Below, piece after piece: positions 37,801 to 51,015 of a DNA stretch of 64,000 nucleotides (position 1 is the stretch's first letter; each line of letters begins with the position of its first letter). Source of the stretch: Penelope pileata. Taxonomy: Eukaryota > Chordata > Aves > Galliformes > Cracidae. The translations under genes and the position numbers were made by a program. The stretch covers positions 728,908 to 792,907 of the forward strand of contig WBMW01005513.1 of assembly GCA_013396635.1 (NCBI GenBank). The letters run 5' to 3'. The notes beneath the pieces were generated by a model. The model was not told the origin of the DNA and made no database searches. It saw only the letters and a program-made list of their open reading frames with translations.

Positions 37801-40800
37801 CAGACATCATCTAACACTTTTCAGCTGTTACTTTTTCTTGTTTAAATTCTTGATCGAAGGCTCACTGTTCTGCTTTCTTTGTCCAGCCGGTGGAGGCCAT
37901 GTCTTAGTTCATATTTCAGCATTACATGTGATTCAGGTTATGTCTTTGTTTTCTGTTCCACATTACTGAGCGCAGCTGAGGCAGAAAAATACAGATAATC
38001 CTTTAGGGAAGTTATTCTTCACATTTCTTACATTAATTTCACTGGAGAGTGGATGTGTATATCAGTTTTATTTATGAATAAAGAGTTTAATCCATAGGGA
38101 CATTTAAAATTTGCCTGAAATCAGGGAACTTTTAATCTCTGAAAGCATCCCCAAAGTGCAATAAACTATTTTTATCTTCTGATGACTCAACAGATGCTTC
38201 TGTAAAGTAGAATATTTCTGTCAGATATGAGAGCTGATATGCCACTACGTGTACTTCAAAATGACTGCCCAGAAATGGCCATATTGTAATAAAGACGATG
38301 TAGGTGGCAGTGATGTCCATCATGCTGGTAGTCCTGCAATAACTGGTGTAGTGCAGTGTTCATTGTCACCCTGTGCAGGCTGCCGCAGTCACATGGAATG
38401 TCCAACTCTTCTTTCATGCTTTGGCAAACTTGTTTGGGCTTTTCTGCATCTTCTTGGCTCCTTTTTAACACATGCAGGCTGTTCAGTAATATTTTTCATA
38501 AAACAGCAGAGCTAAAGGTTTTTCTAAGCCTTTCTGAAGATTCCCAGCAGCCAATTCAACTTACTTTAGACTGTACTCCATCTGTCTAGGACAGAAAGAG
38601 CATACATTAGTAGTCCACACATGAGCAGCTTATTAGTTCATTTGGTATGTGCAGTACAGTGATTCGAGGCTGATCTAAAATATTTATCCACAATTACTAG
38701 TGCAGCACAGTTCAAAGTGTTTCAAATCTGGGGGTTTCACCGAGAATTTAAGGAAAATGGCTGCAAATTGATTCTGTATGTAATTAATGAAACATTTGAT
38801 TCTTATGTAAATATTAAATGCTTGGGTATTTTTCCTTTTTTCTTATTTTCCTGGTACCGAGTTCTCCCCTCGCTGACCTCCATTATGTGTTTGTTTGTTT
38901 TATGGGATGGTGGGTGGGCTGGCACGGGGGCAGGTTCTCTCGGGAGGAGGAATTACTGGGAGACTGAGTCACCGGCTCGCCAGCAGCTGCTCTCCCCAGC
39001 TCATCCCTCCGCACGTCCCTCCTGCCCCGGGGCCTCACCTCTGGGACCTCTCCAGTTGCTTTCTGAGTGAAAATGCTCTTCTGTGGCCTGCACACCTATG
39101 CCCACGTAGAGCTGAGGTGCAGTCAGAGCTCCCTGGCCAGCTGTGCCCTCAGGGGAGCCAGGTGGGTGCTCCGGGAGCCACATCTCAGGGCTTTGAGCAA
39201 GGTGTGCCAGGGCCCATCTGCAGGGCTACATGCTGTGCCACCCCTGCGCCTGTTTGTGGCGGGGCTGGGTGCTATTGGCTTTACTATGAGTTAAAAGCTT
39301 CTGGCTCACTGGAGAGAGGGGCCTTCTGAGGACAGGAAAGAAGTGAGTGGATGTTTATAGGGCTGTAAGCAGTGAGGTCGCTGGGGAAGGGCTGGGTTTT
39401 CATTTAGGGTCTCTCCTTGCCTTTTGGAGTGTCAAAGAAAATTAATCCGAGTTTTACAAATGCCATCAGTGGAAGAGTTTAAGAACAGCCTGCAGTAAAA
39501 CTTGGCAGATCCCGAGGCAAACTTCAGCTTGTTTTGCAATGACTGTCTTTCCAGCTCAGATGTCCACGCAGAGCACAAATTGTGCAAGGCGTTCTGCTCC
39601 TGGCTGCCTCCCCGCACTGCTGCTGGCCCGCGGCCTCAGCACGGGCAGCCTGTTGGGGCCTGGCCGGGGGCCTGGCACGCAGCAGGCCCTGGACACGGCC
39701 CCAGAGCCCTCCCAGAGGAGCAGGAAACCTAGATCCAGGGCTACCAGTTCAGGAGCACTTGCGTAATGAGGGGTGAGCGAGGAGCCTGCCGCTGCCCAGC
39801 TGCTGCAGCAGACGGCTGGGGACCAGCACCAGGCTCAGATTGTGCTAAACTATGGAGTCCTGAGATGCAGCTCTTGCTCTCAGAGCCATCTCTGTGATTA
39901 TTCCTTTTGGTGCTTCCATTTCAGTGACCGGTTTGCATAAAAGGCTTGGCTCTGTCAGTGCAGACTTGTCAGTATCTTCCTTAGGTCGCAGTGTTGCAGC
40001 TTTCCTCCGTTCCCTTCTGTGGAACAGCAAAGCCCTTAGTGTAGGCAGAGCTGGTGATACCCCCGCCCATGGAGCCCCACCTGGGAACGTGCATGTGCAC
40101 ACAGTATTGAACGTCGCCGACGGAGGTGGTTAGGGTATGGCAGTGCTCAGTGACCTGGTGGTAAGGATGCCAACAGAAGCGGCTTGGCAGTGGATAGATT
40201 TGAACTTGTGTGGGAGGCCCAGCTGCACATTTAGAGAGAGGCTTTTCCACCTGCTAGGAGCTAAAAGCAATGAAATTAGTGTTTGTAATACAGATTGTTA
40301 TTAATGATTTGACTAGCAGTAAAATAAAATGCTAAACTTCCTTTTTTTTGTTCCCCTTCTACAAACTCACACTTGTTTTCATTAACATAGTCTTTGTCAA
40401 ATCACTTGGAGCGCCTTCTGTTCAAATACACATTTGCTGGTAAGATCTGTTCTGATTTAACTAAAAGGAGAAAAATACCCTTTGTGTCTCCACTCCCATG
40501 AGTGGATAATGCTGGGAATGGAAATGTGTGTATTGATCAAGCTCAGAAGGCTGGGATGGTATTGGTACAATACCATATACAATATAAATATCTGCCACTG
40601 CTATCACACAGCTGACCTTTGTGCTTCATTTCAGATAAAGAATGTGGAAGAAGGAGATGTGTTATGGATGTGTTCTTTCGATACTTTTATAAATGCTTCC
40701 AGACATTGTTCTTTGGTTGTGGAAATTAGTGCACCTGATTTTTAACTTCCTCTGTTTTAAGAAGTGGAACAAGGAGGCAGGGGCTTTACTCTCTGTGGGT

Positions 40801-41830
40801 AAGGTCAGAACCCTCCTTTGTCACTGTTATTTGAGAAAGTGAACAAAGGAAAATTTTTGGCATTTCAGCTATGCTCCACAGAAGGGTTTTAGTAAATGAG
40901 GGATCCAGCTCAAAACTGACAGAAGTAGGGGTTTTCCACACGAAAAAAACTGCTTTAAAAGTGCTTTTTTAGCTAAGATGAAAGTTTTGAAGTTTTTCCT
41001 TACCAAAAGTGGGCACAAAGTTCTAAAAGAGTTTGACTGTTGTGGTTTTATGTTTGTGGGTTTTTTTCTTTTTCCTTTTCAAATCCTTTTTTCTCATTTT
41101 TGCGCTCCTTTTCTTTATAGGTGTATTAATATATATGCAACCCTGTTTCTTCCCTATTGTGTTAGGGAAGAATTATTTCTGACTTTGTTTATGAGCAAAA
41201 TATTTAGTGTAATAAAACAAAATGGAAAAGATACTTCCCCCAAGTGTAGTGTTTTAATTTTCTTTCACGTCAATATTTTCCCTTAGTATAGGTTTGCTGG
41301 TTTTTTTCCCACCAGCGAAAATAATGTGCATGTATTACATGCAGCCCTAACCAGTTTGCTCTGCTTTTGTGCTTAAGCAGTAACGCCATAAAGATTTAAA
41401 GAAATAGTCTCCTGCAAATCTAAGACATTTGTTAGTCTCGATGATGGCTTAATTTTTAGTATTCCTTGGTGGCTTATATCTTGACATTTCTTATGACCTA
41501 CAATTAAAATGACTTTAGTGAAGTCCCAACCTATATCCAGATTGTCGAGTGTGGCTGACTGTCTCCAGGGAAAGGCTTGAACTGCTTGCTAAATCAATTT
41601 GTTCTTTTCTCAAAACAGATTAAATATGTTTTACCAGTTTAAATTAAAAAATAAATAACCCCATATGACCTAGCTGCTACATGTAAAATTAAAAGCACAC
41701 TCTGCCCACTCTGAGGGGCAGCATTTGGATGCCAAAAGTGTGCTGATAGTATTCCACCAGAGAGAGAAGTGAATGGTTAAAAACAAGCATGTCTAATCCT
41801 GTCTCGCTGCTCTGTTAGTCTTGTTTGAGC
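34861..41830. other. Single-copy DNA, no gene recognised
   Basis: AT-rich sequence alternates with GC-rich patches at about 34880-35030, 38920-39250 and 39590-39830. The patches hold overlapping open frames of up to 144 codons without domains. On the minus strand at 38132-38471, two overlapping frames look slightly coding-like but break repeatedly, and I recognise no family. A (TTTG)-type tract lies at 35050-35065. Confidence 0.45.
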
Positions 41831-42910
41831 ATTAAGTTGATGGCACACCACTTGGGTGGGTGCTGGCTGCTGGATGTGGCAATAATCTCTTTCGGCAGAG
41901 CCTGAGCCACGCCGCTGCCCTGCCTCCTCCGGCTGGGTAGCTCGCCCGCCGCTGCCGTCCCAGGCCAGCCTTCTGACAGCCCTCCTGCAGCAGCGCGAGC
42001 TGCAGAACCCGCTTGTGACTCACCTGCACCAGCAGCCCCTGCTTCAAGTGTGATTTTCTAGGCTCCTCCTGCCTGTGGTTTATTTTGTATCCAGCACGCA
42101 GCACAAGTACAGGGATCCAGCAGCACCTGGTGCTGCGTGAAGCTGTGGAGGGCATGCAGGCAGCTGGACGTAGGGAGCTGGACGCACTGGTGATGCCAGG
42201 AGCAGCCTTTGTTCCTTCAAACCACTTCCATGGCCATGCTCGAGTGGGTTATTGTGTGAGGCTGTGTAAGTACAATAGGATATATGGGAAAGGGAAGGGG
42301 ATTTTTTTTTTCTAAAATAGAACAAAATAAACTAAAAAAGTTGCTATGGAAATAGATGGCAAATGGTCTCTAGTAATGGGATTTTACAAGAGATGTCCAA
42401 CCTCTAGAACAATGGCTCAGTGTAAGCCAAGGTTAATAGTGCTCATTATCTTACGCCTGTGAGCTGGCAGCGCAGCCCAAGTGCTGCTGCCTGCTGCACG
42501 CTGGGTGGGTGCTGCTGTTGGGATGGCTGCTTGTGGAGCCGGGGCTGCGCTGGGCTCCTCAGCTCCTGGGCTGCGATGGCTGTTCCTTGCCGCAGGAGCA
42601 GCCCGGCTGAGTGGGCAGTGGCAGGCACAGCACATCTTTCTCCCTGCTCCTTAGCAGCAAGGGACGTGGGGATGTGCCAGCAGTGCTGAGCCGCTGGCCT
42701 CAGGTGCCTCAGGGCTGTCCCAAGCTCACCTGCAGCATGGGAAGGGGAACCAACTGCCTTGGGAAGGCTGTTCTTACAGCAATGGGATGGGGGTGGAACC
42801 AGCTGGGAGAGGCAAAGGATTTTTTCTCCTGCTGTTGTAAACTGAAGATGGTGATACTGCTCACTGCCGCCATTAGGACTTGTGTGTGGAGAGTGACACA
42901 GCCCTGAAAC
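41831..42910. other. GC-rich patch with a CpG-dense core
   Basis: Positions 41890-42000 hold about 10 CpGs in 110 bp, and 42460-42760 is GC-rich with GCTGC words. Open frames of 156 codons (42446-42916, minus) and 107 codons (41832-42155, minus) are low in stops because of composition. I see no domain or splice-bounded exon. Confidence 0.5.
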
Positions 42911-43028
42911 TCTCATATGCCTCTAAGTGAGGAAATATAAACTCTTGGCTTCCCGCATCTGGGAAGAGCGACATTCTAGTCATATTTTACTTTTCAAACG
43001 GTATCTAATCAACTTTGAGATTGGTTTT

Positions 43029-43061
43029 ATTTCTGTTTAAAAGGCATTATTAAACAGAAAT
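43029..43061. repeat. Inverted repeat, 12-bp perfect stem, 9-nt loop
   Basis: ATTTCTGTTTAA (43029-43040) is exactly inverted at 43050-43061. It would form a stable small hairpin in RNA or DNA. It is immediately followed by A-rich sequence. It is too short for a microRNA precursor. Confidence 0.85.
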
Positions 43062-43074
43062 TAAAGGTATATTT

Positions 43075-43088
43075 AAAAAAAAAAAAAA
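43075..43088 (+). repeat. Poly-A run (14)
   Basis: A simple A homopolymer, followed by further A-rich sequence to about 43120. Confidence 0.9.
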
Positions 43089-44146
43089 GCAAACAGAAAA
43101 AAAAACAGGAAAAATAATCAAGGAAGCACTGATAACCCTTTTCATCCCATCTCTGATTCCCTTCCTCACCCCATCCCTGCCCAGGAAAGGAGCACACCAA
43201 CCTTGGCAGGGCAAGGTGCTCTTTGTTTACATTTCTGCAACACTCTGAGCCTGGTCTCCCTTTCTCACTCTCTTTTCTTCCAAGAAATCACGTGATTTGC
43301 ACAGCTTTAGCAGCCCTTCATGTGTTTCTTTGATACAAAATTAACAGACTTTTTGGCAAAAAACCATCAGCCATACACACAGCGTTGAATTTGAGTTGCT
43401 TCAGAATTTACAAAACCTCCCAGGTTTTTGAAACTCCTGAGCTGATTGAGGGCTAAGCTAACTGATGAGGACAGCATTTAATATTTAAACACTGTCTAGA
43501 AGGTTGTGTATTTCCCATGCAACAGAAGTACTCTTGCTGATGTAGAAAATGCAGCGTGTCGTGTTCTTCATTTCTGACCCAGTGGCAGCCTCTGGGACAC
43601 ATGAGAACCTTGATGGCACTGTAAAGTTCACCTCTCTTTTGCAGAAATTCTGAGTTTCAACATACTGCAGTTGAAGGAGGATAACACTAGAACTTGGAAA
43701 TAACTCATGAAAATAGGAAAAAAACCCGAAGTACACCTACCTCATGTGTTTCCACAATAAGACTATACAGCACACTTAATTGTCTATCTTGGCAGTATTT
43801 CTGTTTTCCAAGAATTTTTGTGCATGTTTTGTGTTTGCTGTCTCTTCATTTTTATTTGTGTACATAGAGGTCAGGTAGCTTTTTGTGTATGGAAACTGAA
43901 GGTTTTGCTCTTGGTCACCCTTAGAATTGTGGTTCCTTGCTGGCACCTGAGCCTAGCACAGGCTGAGTGCTGAGGCAGGCTGTGCATCCCCGGGGCCCTC
44001 CGACTTTCTCCAGGGATGGGGCTGAGGAGGAGATGTGGGGCCTGGGAAGATGTTTGCAGTCCCCTCTTTCAGTCTTTGGGGCACACATTATCACCTCTAC
44101 AGCTTTTGTCATTTCACCTTGGATGCCTAGAAATAGCACCTTTAAA

Positions 44147-44170
44147 ACAAAACAACAAAACAAAACAAAA
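44147..44170 (+). repeat. (CAAAA)n microsatellite
   Basis: About five imperfect CAAAA units; one unit is CAA. Confidence 0.8.
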
Positions 44171-46925
44171 TCCCTGAAAGGTGTGGTTTTCATGTGATCA
44201 CGAGACTTCTGATAGCTGTCTGTAGGAAAAAAATTCCTGTTGCTGCAGGAGACACGATCGAATTGCCAGAGCTGGCAGCCCCGCTGTGCTGCCTTTCCCT
44301 CCTGCTCCTGGCTTCAGCAGCCCATGCTGCCTGTGCTGCTTGTCTCTTTTGCTGTATTGATTTTTACACTGTAATCTACTCAGAGCAAGGGTTTTGTCTA
44401 TTATGCGTTTGTAATGCACCACACATGCATTACTATAGAAATAATCTAATATAAAGTGCCTGGGATTTCAAACATCCAGTGTTTCATAGCCAAAACATTT
44501 GGCCAAGAAAAAATCCTTCTGTTTCTGTGCTCCCTCTGCTGGATCTGTACGCGCAGGGATTGCTGGCTGTCCCCTCCTCTCCTCTGTGACCCGCACCCGG
44601 CAGCTTTGCCACCCGGCAGATGCTTGTGCCAAGTGCTTGGCTGTTCCCTGTGCGTGCTCCTGCAGCTGCATCACGGGACACCGGGTGGGCATCAGTCAGC
44701 AGGGGAAGTGTTGTGCAGCGAGGCTGTGGCTTCAGGCCAGGAAGGGCTGTGATGTTGGTTTTAGACCACTGGTGCTTCTTGTGGTCTGCTCTTCCCCACC
44801 CATCTATTCTCATAGTCGCCTGTCCCCGAACTGTGCCAGTGTGACTGGTTTGGGGATTTTCCCAGAAATAGGATGAGAGAACCGATCAGGCTTTAAAAAA
44901 ACTCTTTTTTTTGTGGGGTCTGAGTCTTGTTCTGAGCAAGGCCCTGCCTGGTGTGGTGACAGGGCTGGGGCTGGCACGAGGGCACAGTCACAGGCGATGG
45001 CCCTGCCCCTGAGCAGGTTGTGGGGGTGAAAGCACAGAGCAGATGCTGGTGGGGACTGTGCCAGTGCCCTTGGAAGAAGTTTGGACCTGATTTGCAAAAG
45101 GGGTGGGTGGTCTGTAATGTGAATTCACTGAAATGTTAATGGGATTGCCCTTTTCAGAGGTGCTTTATAAAACAAAGTAGGAGTCATGGTGCCAGTTTTA
45201 CAGATGGACGAACTAAAGCACAAAGGAGTGGAGCGAAGCGTTGGCTCCCTAGTTCACAGCAGTGCGGTTTGAGCTGGTTTCAGCAGCCTCTGTTCTACCC
45301 TCTGCCATCACGGCTGAGCACTCCTGCCCTTGTGCCCGTTCCCTGTGTTGCGTTGGCACAGCTGTTTATGACACAAATGCTGGAGGAAATGAGCTCCTCA
45401 TCCAGCTAGCCATGCAGCTGCACAAATGCAGGCTTGGAAGCGAGCGCCCAGGAGGGAGAAGTGAGAGGCAGAGCTGAAGATGCCAAATAAATGCTACAGT
45501 CCAGTGCCCAAGTCCTGTCCTATAGCACCAGCAGAGCCTGGGATGGGACCTGGCTGCGGGGATAGGCAGAGCAGAAGTTTATCCTTTGGAGGGAGGGAGG
45601 AAGTTAGAAGTTTGATAAATAATTAATTCTGACTTAAAGACCTAGTTTGTCTTAGCTGAGAGAGTCATGTTAACACATATTAATCTAGAATCTTTTAGCA
45701 TGTTTCCCCTGGCATCCATACGCGGAATGAAAGCGCTAGGGAAAATTCTGGCTGAGAATAAATATGTTCAGGGGGAAAGCATTCACAGCTCAATGAGGCC
45801 TTAAAAGCCAATCATTCACCCAGGGTGCCTGTCAATATGTAACTTCTCTAAAATTACTGTTTGTTGTGGGACAAGAAGGACAGCCCGGTTCCCAGCCGAG
45901 GCAGGCTGTCCCGAGGCGGCACTAGGTGTACCAGGGATGGGATGACTGTTTCGAGCATATGTTTTTCAGACTTGTTTTTGTTCTTTGTATGATATCAGTG
46001 AACACAGTAAATAAGATTAAGACATACTAAATGCAAGTAACAAGTTGCTCAAAAAACTTGAAGATTTTCTACTTTTTTGGGTCGCTTGTGACTTTTGCAT
46101 GACACCAGCTGTTAACCAAGTGCCTGCTTCCACAGCTGGCAACTGTGAGGGTTTCTAGACTGGCCACGAGGTGCATGTGTTTTTTTCTTCCATCAGACTT
46201 GCTTCTTCCTGTTTGATGAAAAATTCTTTTGCATGGAAGTTGCTTGGAATTTGGTCAAAAGAGAAGCAAAATGTACTCCTTTCAACATGTGCTGAATTTT
46301 AGAGCCTAGCAGCATACGTCTGTAAGGACACCTTGTCTGGCTGCTGAAACAGCGTGTATCCAAATACACAGTGCCCGTAAACGCTCTGCTCTCTCCCTTT
46401 ACAGTATTTCTTTATAATTAAAAAGCATTTCCTAGAAGTCGTAGTGCTGTGCCAATGTAACCCATAAACTTCCTTTGTTTTGCTACAGACAGGATGGTGT
46501 TTTTGTGGTATTTTGGCATATCCATTTAAGCAGGGTTGGGGGGGGGTGTTTATTTGTTTTAATGGCACTTTAGCTCATAGCAGTCAGCAAGTTTCTGTAT
46601 AAAGAGAATGAAAGACTTCAGCATGACCTTTTACTGAAAAAAACAACCATTTGGCTTGGCGATTTTTGATATATACCTCAGTAGAATTCTACTATCTTTT
46701 CTTCATCACATTTTTACAGTCAGTGAAACCTGACTTAAAGTGCTGGAGTGATTCTGCACTTGGGGTGGCTGGAACTCTGGGCCAAGCCTCAGATCTGCTG
46801 CTCCAGGATTGTTCCTGGGACTCCTAGATGCTCTCCGTTTCTCTCAGGTCTGCTCAGTGAGATTTTTCACGTGTTACTGGGTCACTTGGGAGAATGGATG
46901 TATGATGTGTCTGCTTTTATTGCAG

Positions 46926-47008
46926 GAAAATGGATCTTGTTATGTGAGGGCATTGAGGAAACGGTCCCCAGCTACCGAGAGGAAGAAAGGCCGGTGGGGA
47001 ACATTCAG
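46926..47008 (+). other. Candidate internal exon, gene unknown
   Basis: An 83-bp segment is bounded by good splice signals. A pyrimidine-rich tract ending TTTTATTGCAG precedes it, and CAG|GTAAGAAG, close to the ideal donor, follows it. Two of three frames are open across it. One gives ENGSCYVRALRKRSPATE and onward, the other KWILLCEGIEETVPSYRE and onward. I recognise neither peptide, and 83 is not a multiple of three. It could be a coding exon, a 5' UTR or long non-coding RNA exon, or a decoy. The case rests on the splice signals alone. Confidence 0.28.
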
Positions 47009-47513
47009 GTAAGAAGGCTTTGTGGACCAGCAGGTGCTTTAAAGTATTTGTGAGCCTTCGGTCTTTTTCTAGACGCTGTATCATGTTTTATGCTTTAATG
47101 GCTGATCTGGTCACTATCAAAGTCTATTTGTTGTTTTAAGAAGCAGTCCTGTTTGGTCAATTGATTGCAACAGCAAAACACTGCAAGCAAAACCCTCAGC
47201 ATAAACATTCCTCAGGCTATCCCTGGTACAGCTATCGATTGTGATACAGAATACAAACAAATTACTCTTTGCATGAGCCATTCAAGCTATAAAACACAGC
47301 AATAATATGTTCTACTTGCTGCCAATAAATGTGCATTTATAATAAACAAAGGAGAAATCCCTGAGTAGGAATGAACAGTAGTTTCAATAATGTGTTCAAT
47401 ATCTCATGCCCAGCTGTTGTACAGAATGAAAAAGCAGTTAGTGGATGCTCCATGTTTTTTGTCGAGTCCCCCCACCACATCTTATACAAACTTGTCCTGT
47501 TCTGATTTTTTTT

Positions 47514-47530
47514 GTGTGTGTGTGTGTGTG
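47514..47530 (+). repeat. (GT)n microsatellite
   Basis: About eight GT units, flanked by T runs on both sides. Potentially polymorphic in length. Confidence 0.9.
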
Positions 47531-47892
47531 GTTTTTTTTTAGATGTTTTAAGTATTTTATAAAGCAATAGTCTCATGTTTGCCTTATTTCCAGTGTGGGT
47601 CAGAGCTTCTCAAAATATTCGGTCCACATCTTAATTCTTTTGTGGACCAACTGCCTTTCCTTGCACTGTCATGTGGCTCAGCTCTGCGTTTGCTCTTAAT
47701 CACGTCCCTGTGGCATTTCCTTGTGGTGGCAAATATCATTAAAGAAACTTTCGTGTATTTGTAGTTGTTTTGAATGCAGCTGAAACAGGAGGGAGGAGTC
47801 AGTATCCTTGTGACCACCACCAACAAGGGTGCCTGGATAATAACTGAATCAATTTCCTAAAGGATAAAGCTAATGATCATCAGAGCATAGGG

Positions 47893-47908
47893 TTTTTTTT
47901 TTTTTTTT
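47893..47908 (+). repeat. Poly-T run (16)
   Basis: A simple T homopolymer. Confidence 0.9.
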
Positions 47909-48287
47909 AATCTGTAGTACCGTTCTCTTATAATCCTCCTCCCCATCATCCATATTTTCAGTGCTGCACTTTGATGAGCTACAGACAGTTGACCTGAAGG
48001 CATTTCTTGATGAACATTTCTGTCTGCTCTCAGCCTTGAAAAACTCAACCTTTTCAAGAGCTGCATGAGAGAAAAATGTGTAAGACTAATATTTATAGGC
48101 TGAAAGAGAGGGGAGAGGAAGAATAAAGTGTAAAACTTGCTTCCAGCAGAAATGCCATCCCTCTTTTACCTCTGATAATTAGAAGCATTTCTGACATGGC
48201 TACTAAAGCAAGTTAGTGGTGTGTGCCTGCCATTTGCTGTGCTTTTGTACTGCAGAACTGTTTTCCTTTTTGTATGGCACTGCTTTG

Positions 48288-48315
48288 TTCTGTTTTGTTT
48301 TGAGACAAAACAGAA
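48288..48315. repeat. Inverted repeat, 11-bp perfect stem, 6-nt loop
   Basis: TTCTGTTTTGT (48288-48298) is exactly inverted at 48305-48315 with the loop TTTGAG. Function is unknown; its T/A-rich low complexity makes chance plausible. Confidence 0.8.
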
Positions 48316-49024
48316 ATTTCACCTGATACCCAACTATTACATTATGATTCATCCATACTCCTACATGCTAAATGATTACTTCCATGTACTTAAACGGCTG
48401 TAAAAATGGAAGGTTGTTCTCCAAGCTCACATTTTAAGTATTTCTTGGTAACATCGAGTAAAGCTCATACGCACAAATCTTTTCATTAATACCTCTCACT
48501 AAAATCATACTGGAAGATTGGAAGGGGGAGAGTTTTTAATTGTGCCATATTTTTCACTGGGAAAATATCTTGGCTATATTGAGAAATACAATAGCGGTGA
48601 TAGTAACTGTAACAGGAGATTTAGAGGACATGGCAAATGTTTTTTGTGGTGCCTTGAAGAGTGTACTGTATTTTATACCCAGTGAATATAGGTTTAAGTC
48701 TTTGGTCTTTTATTATAAAAATAACACATGCAGTCATAGAAATGCAGCAAATCATTAAAAAAAAAACCTATTAAAATGGAGTACTTGAAAATTTATAGAA
48801 GATTTTCCTACACTTGAGGGTTTAAAAAAGTAAAAATAAAACTCACTTTCCTGTTCCTTGAAGAATGAAGAAACTTGGGAAGAAGTTCCTTGCTGTGCCT
48901 TGGGGTCATGTGGCCTCACTGCTGTAGGGCTGAAATGTTTGCCATGGTATTTCCGGAGGCTTCATAAACACACAGAAAGAACAGGGTTTTTAGGAGGATT
49001 TTTTAATTGTTATTATTATTTTCC

Positions 49025-49042
49025 TTTTTTTTTTTTTTTTTT
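49025..49042 (+). repeat. Poly-T run (18)
   Basis: A simple T homopolymer preceded by an ATT-rich tract (about 49007-49020). Confidence 0.9.
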
Positions 49043-51001
49043 GGTCAGCCTCAATGCATTACAGTTTAGATGTGTTTTTTTCAGGATTTCAGAAGTTTTT
49101 ATCTGATCAGTCCAATGAATTTTAATAATTCTTTTTATTAATTTCCTATTAAATAATAATCTATTTCTAAAGAAAAAAGTTATCGGGTGTTTTTTTTTTT
49201 TTAATTGCTGCATTTATTTCTTACTTAGTGTAATTCCTGGCAACCTAAATATTAAGCCTAACTCCACTATTTAGATGGTCTTAATGGTTTACTTTTGGCG
49301 TGTGTCACTGTGAGTGGCATTCTGTAATCTGACTTGATAGCTGTCAGCTTGCAGAGTAGAGTAATGCAAACAAAAGATGATCACTCAAATGAGGTTACAG
49401 TGAAGAGCCATTTCCTAAGTCCTGCTGCAATGTAGAATCCCCAAGTCAAATTAGAAAAGCAGCGAATTAGTTCTGGCTCCTGGGATGTGAGGGTTAAGAT
49501 TATGCAAACCTGTTCCTTCTAATTGTAGGAATAGCACAGGCTCCTTCTGAGACTTTGCAAACACTGACTCGAGCTGGGATGGATTGTGAGAAGCTCTGTA
49601 TTAGCCTGTAATATCACGGATATGTCAAGTCTTAGAGGCAAAGTGGGCTGAAGTAGACCCTGCGGTGTCTTCTGCACCCCTGGGCTAGAAGATATGCATC
49701 TTCCTCCTCCTCCTCCCTTCCGCTCTCCATATGAGCTGGGCCGCTTGTTGAACAAGGGCAGAGAATGGATCACTTTTAAAAATAACCCTGCAAAAATGGG
49801 GAGGAAGGGGGGGATGAATGTAGCATTTTTAGCTTAACCAGCTGAGTTCTCTGCACAGAGCCATGATAAGGGAGGAGTGGAGAGAAGGCAGCATGAGGGA
49901 GTTGATAAGATATGGCCAGATGCAGGAACTGCTTTTCCAGCTATGCTACTTTGAAAAATGGCCAGGGCAGCGTGGCTGGGTGATGTGTGAACCACTTGGT
50001 GCGTGAGTAGTGGGCATTTTATGTCAGTATGAGTTTGTTGCTCAGTCACATTAGTAATTGCATCAAAAGTTACAAAAAGGTGGCAAACATTGTCACAGAG
50101 CTTTCCCTTAAACTAGGAATCAGTAAGATTTTTTTCAAATTCTGCCCCAGATTTGGCATGCCAAGGAGCAGCCTGTATAGGTCAAGAATGGAACAAGAGC
50201 CTGGGTCCTGCACAATGGCAGGCCTTCCTTGCTGCTTCCTCCTCTCCCCTACCAAACGTTTCAAAGCCAGTCTTTAATGTGACTAATTATTTAGTGGTAT
50301 TATCGTGGTGTGGAACTGTAGTATCATTTATCTTATTAAAATAAGATTTCTGTTCTGTTTGAGTAAAATGTGCCGCGTCTGGTTGCCATACTGTCTGACT
50401 CCTGCTGCTATCTCTGCGCACCTGTGGAGGCAGTAAGGAAGCAATGCAAATATTGGACAACAGCAAAGGGCAAAAAAAAGAAAAAAAATTGAATTGAATA
50501 GCTGGGAAGGTCTTTGAGTAGCAAGAAGAAAGAATAAGGCAAAGGTGCATCAGGAAATAAAGCTGGAGGTGTGAGGAAGGGAAATTTCCCTCCCTAGAAA
50601 CAGCTTTGTTGACAAATAGATGTAAGAGAAGATGGATATTTTCCCTTCTAAAAGATGGGAGAACTGTCTGAGGAGGCTGTAGGGGTAACTTTGGAAGCGG
50701 TCCTGTGCTGTAAGAGTCAGCAGACAGGGTGCAGCAGTTGCTGTCTGGGCCGCTGATGTTGAGTCACCTCTGTGTGCATTTCTGCTGCTTCAAATTGCAA
50801 GGGCCAGGCTGAGGCCTGCTTGCTGTCTGAAGGCAGCAGCCAGACCCTTTGGGTCCCCCTTGCTTTCCTGGTGCTCTGCCCCCTGCCATGTGCGTGCTGG
50901 GGTGGGGAGTGCAGATTTTCCCTCAGCAGATATTGCTTGAAACATTTTGGATGCTGTGACAGAAGAGAACCCTTTGCCGTGGTTTAGTGACGGAGGCCGC
51001 A

Positions 51002-51015
51002 CCCCCCCCCCCCCC
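51002..51015 (+). repeat. Poly-C run (14)
   Basis: An uninterrupted C homopolymer. Such runs can form i-motif or, on the other strand, G-quadruplex structures, and their length is often miscalled. Confidence 0.9.

Larger units (their letters stand above)
42911..46925. other. Single-copy DNA, no gene recognised
   Basis: Contains an A14 run (43075-43088), a (CAAAA)n tract (44147-44170), a G9 run (46538-46546) and a 12-bp stem inverted repeat (43029-43061). A GC-richer part at 44260-45100 shows overlapping frames of up to 125 codons with no domain. Positions about 45600-46080 are AT-rich. Confidence 0.5.

Noticed and set aside
38132..38471. Two overlapping minus-strand frames with somewhat protein-like peptides
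   Set aside because: They would need a frame change to join, show no family I recognise, and have weak splice context.
42446..42916. 156-codon minus-strand open frame
   Set aside because: Same situation: GC-rich patch, competing frames on the other strand, no motif.
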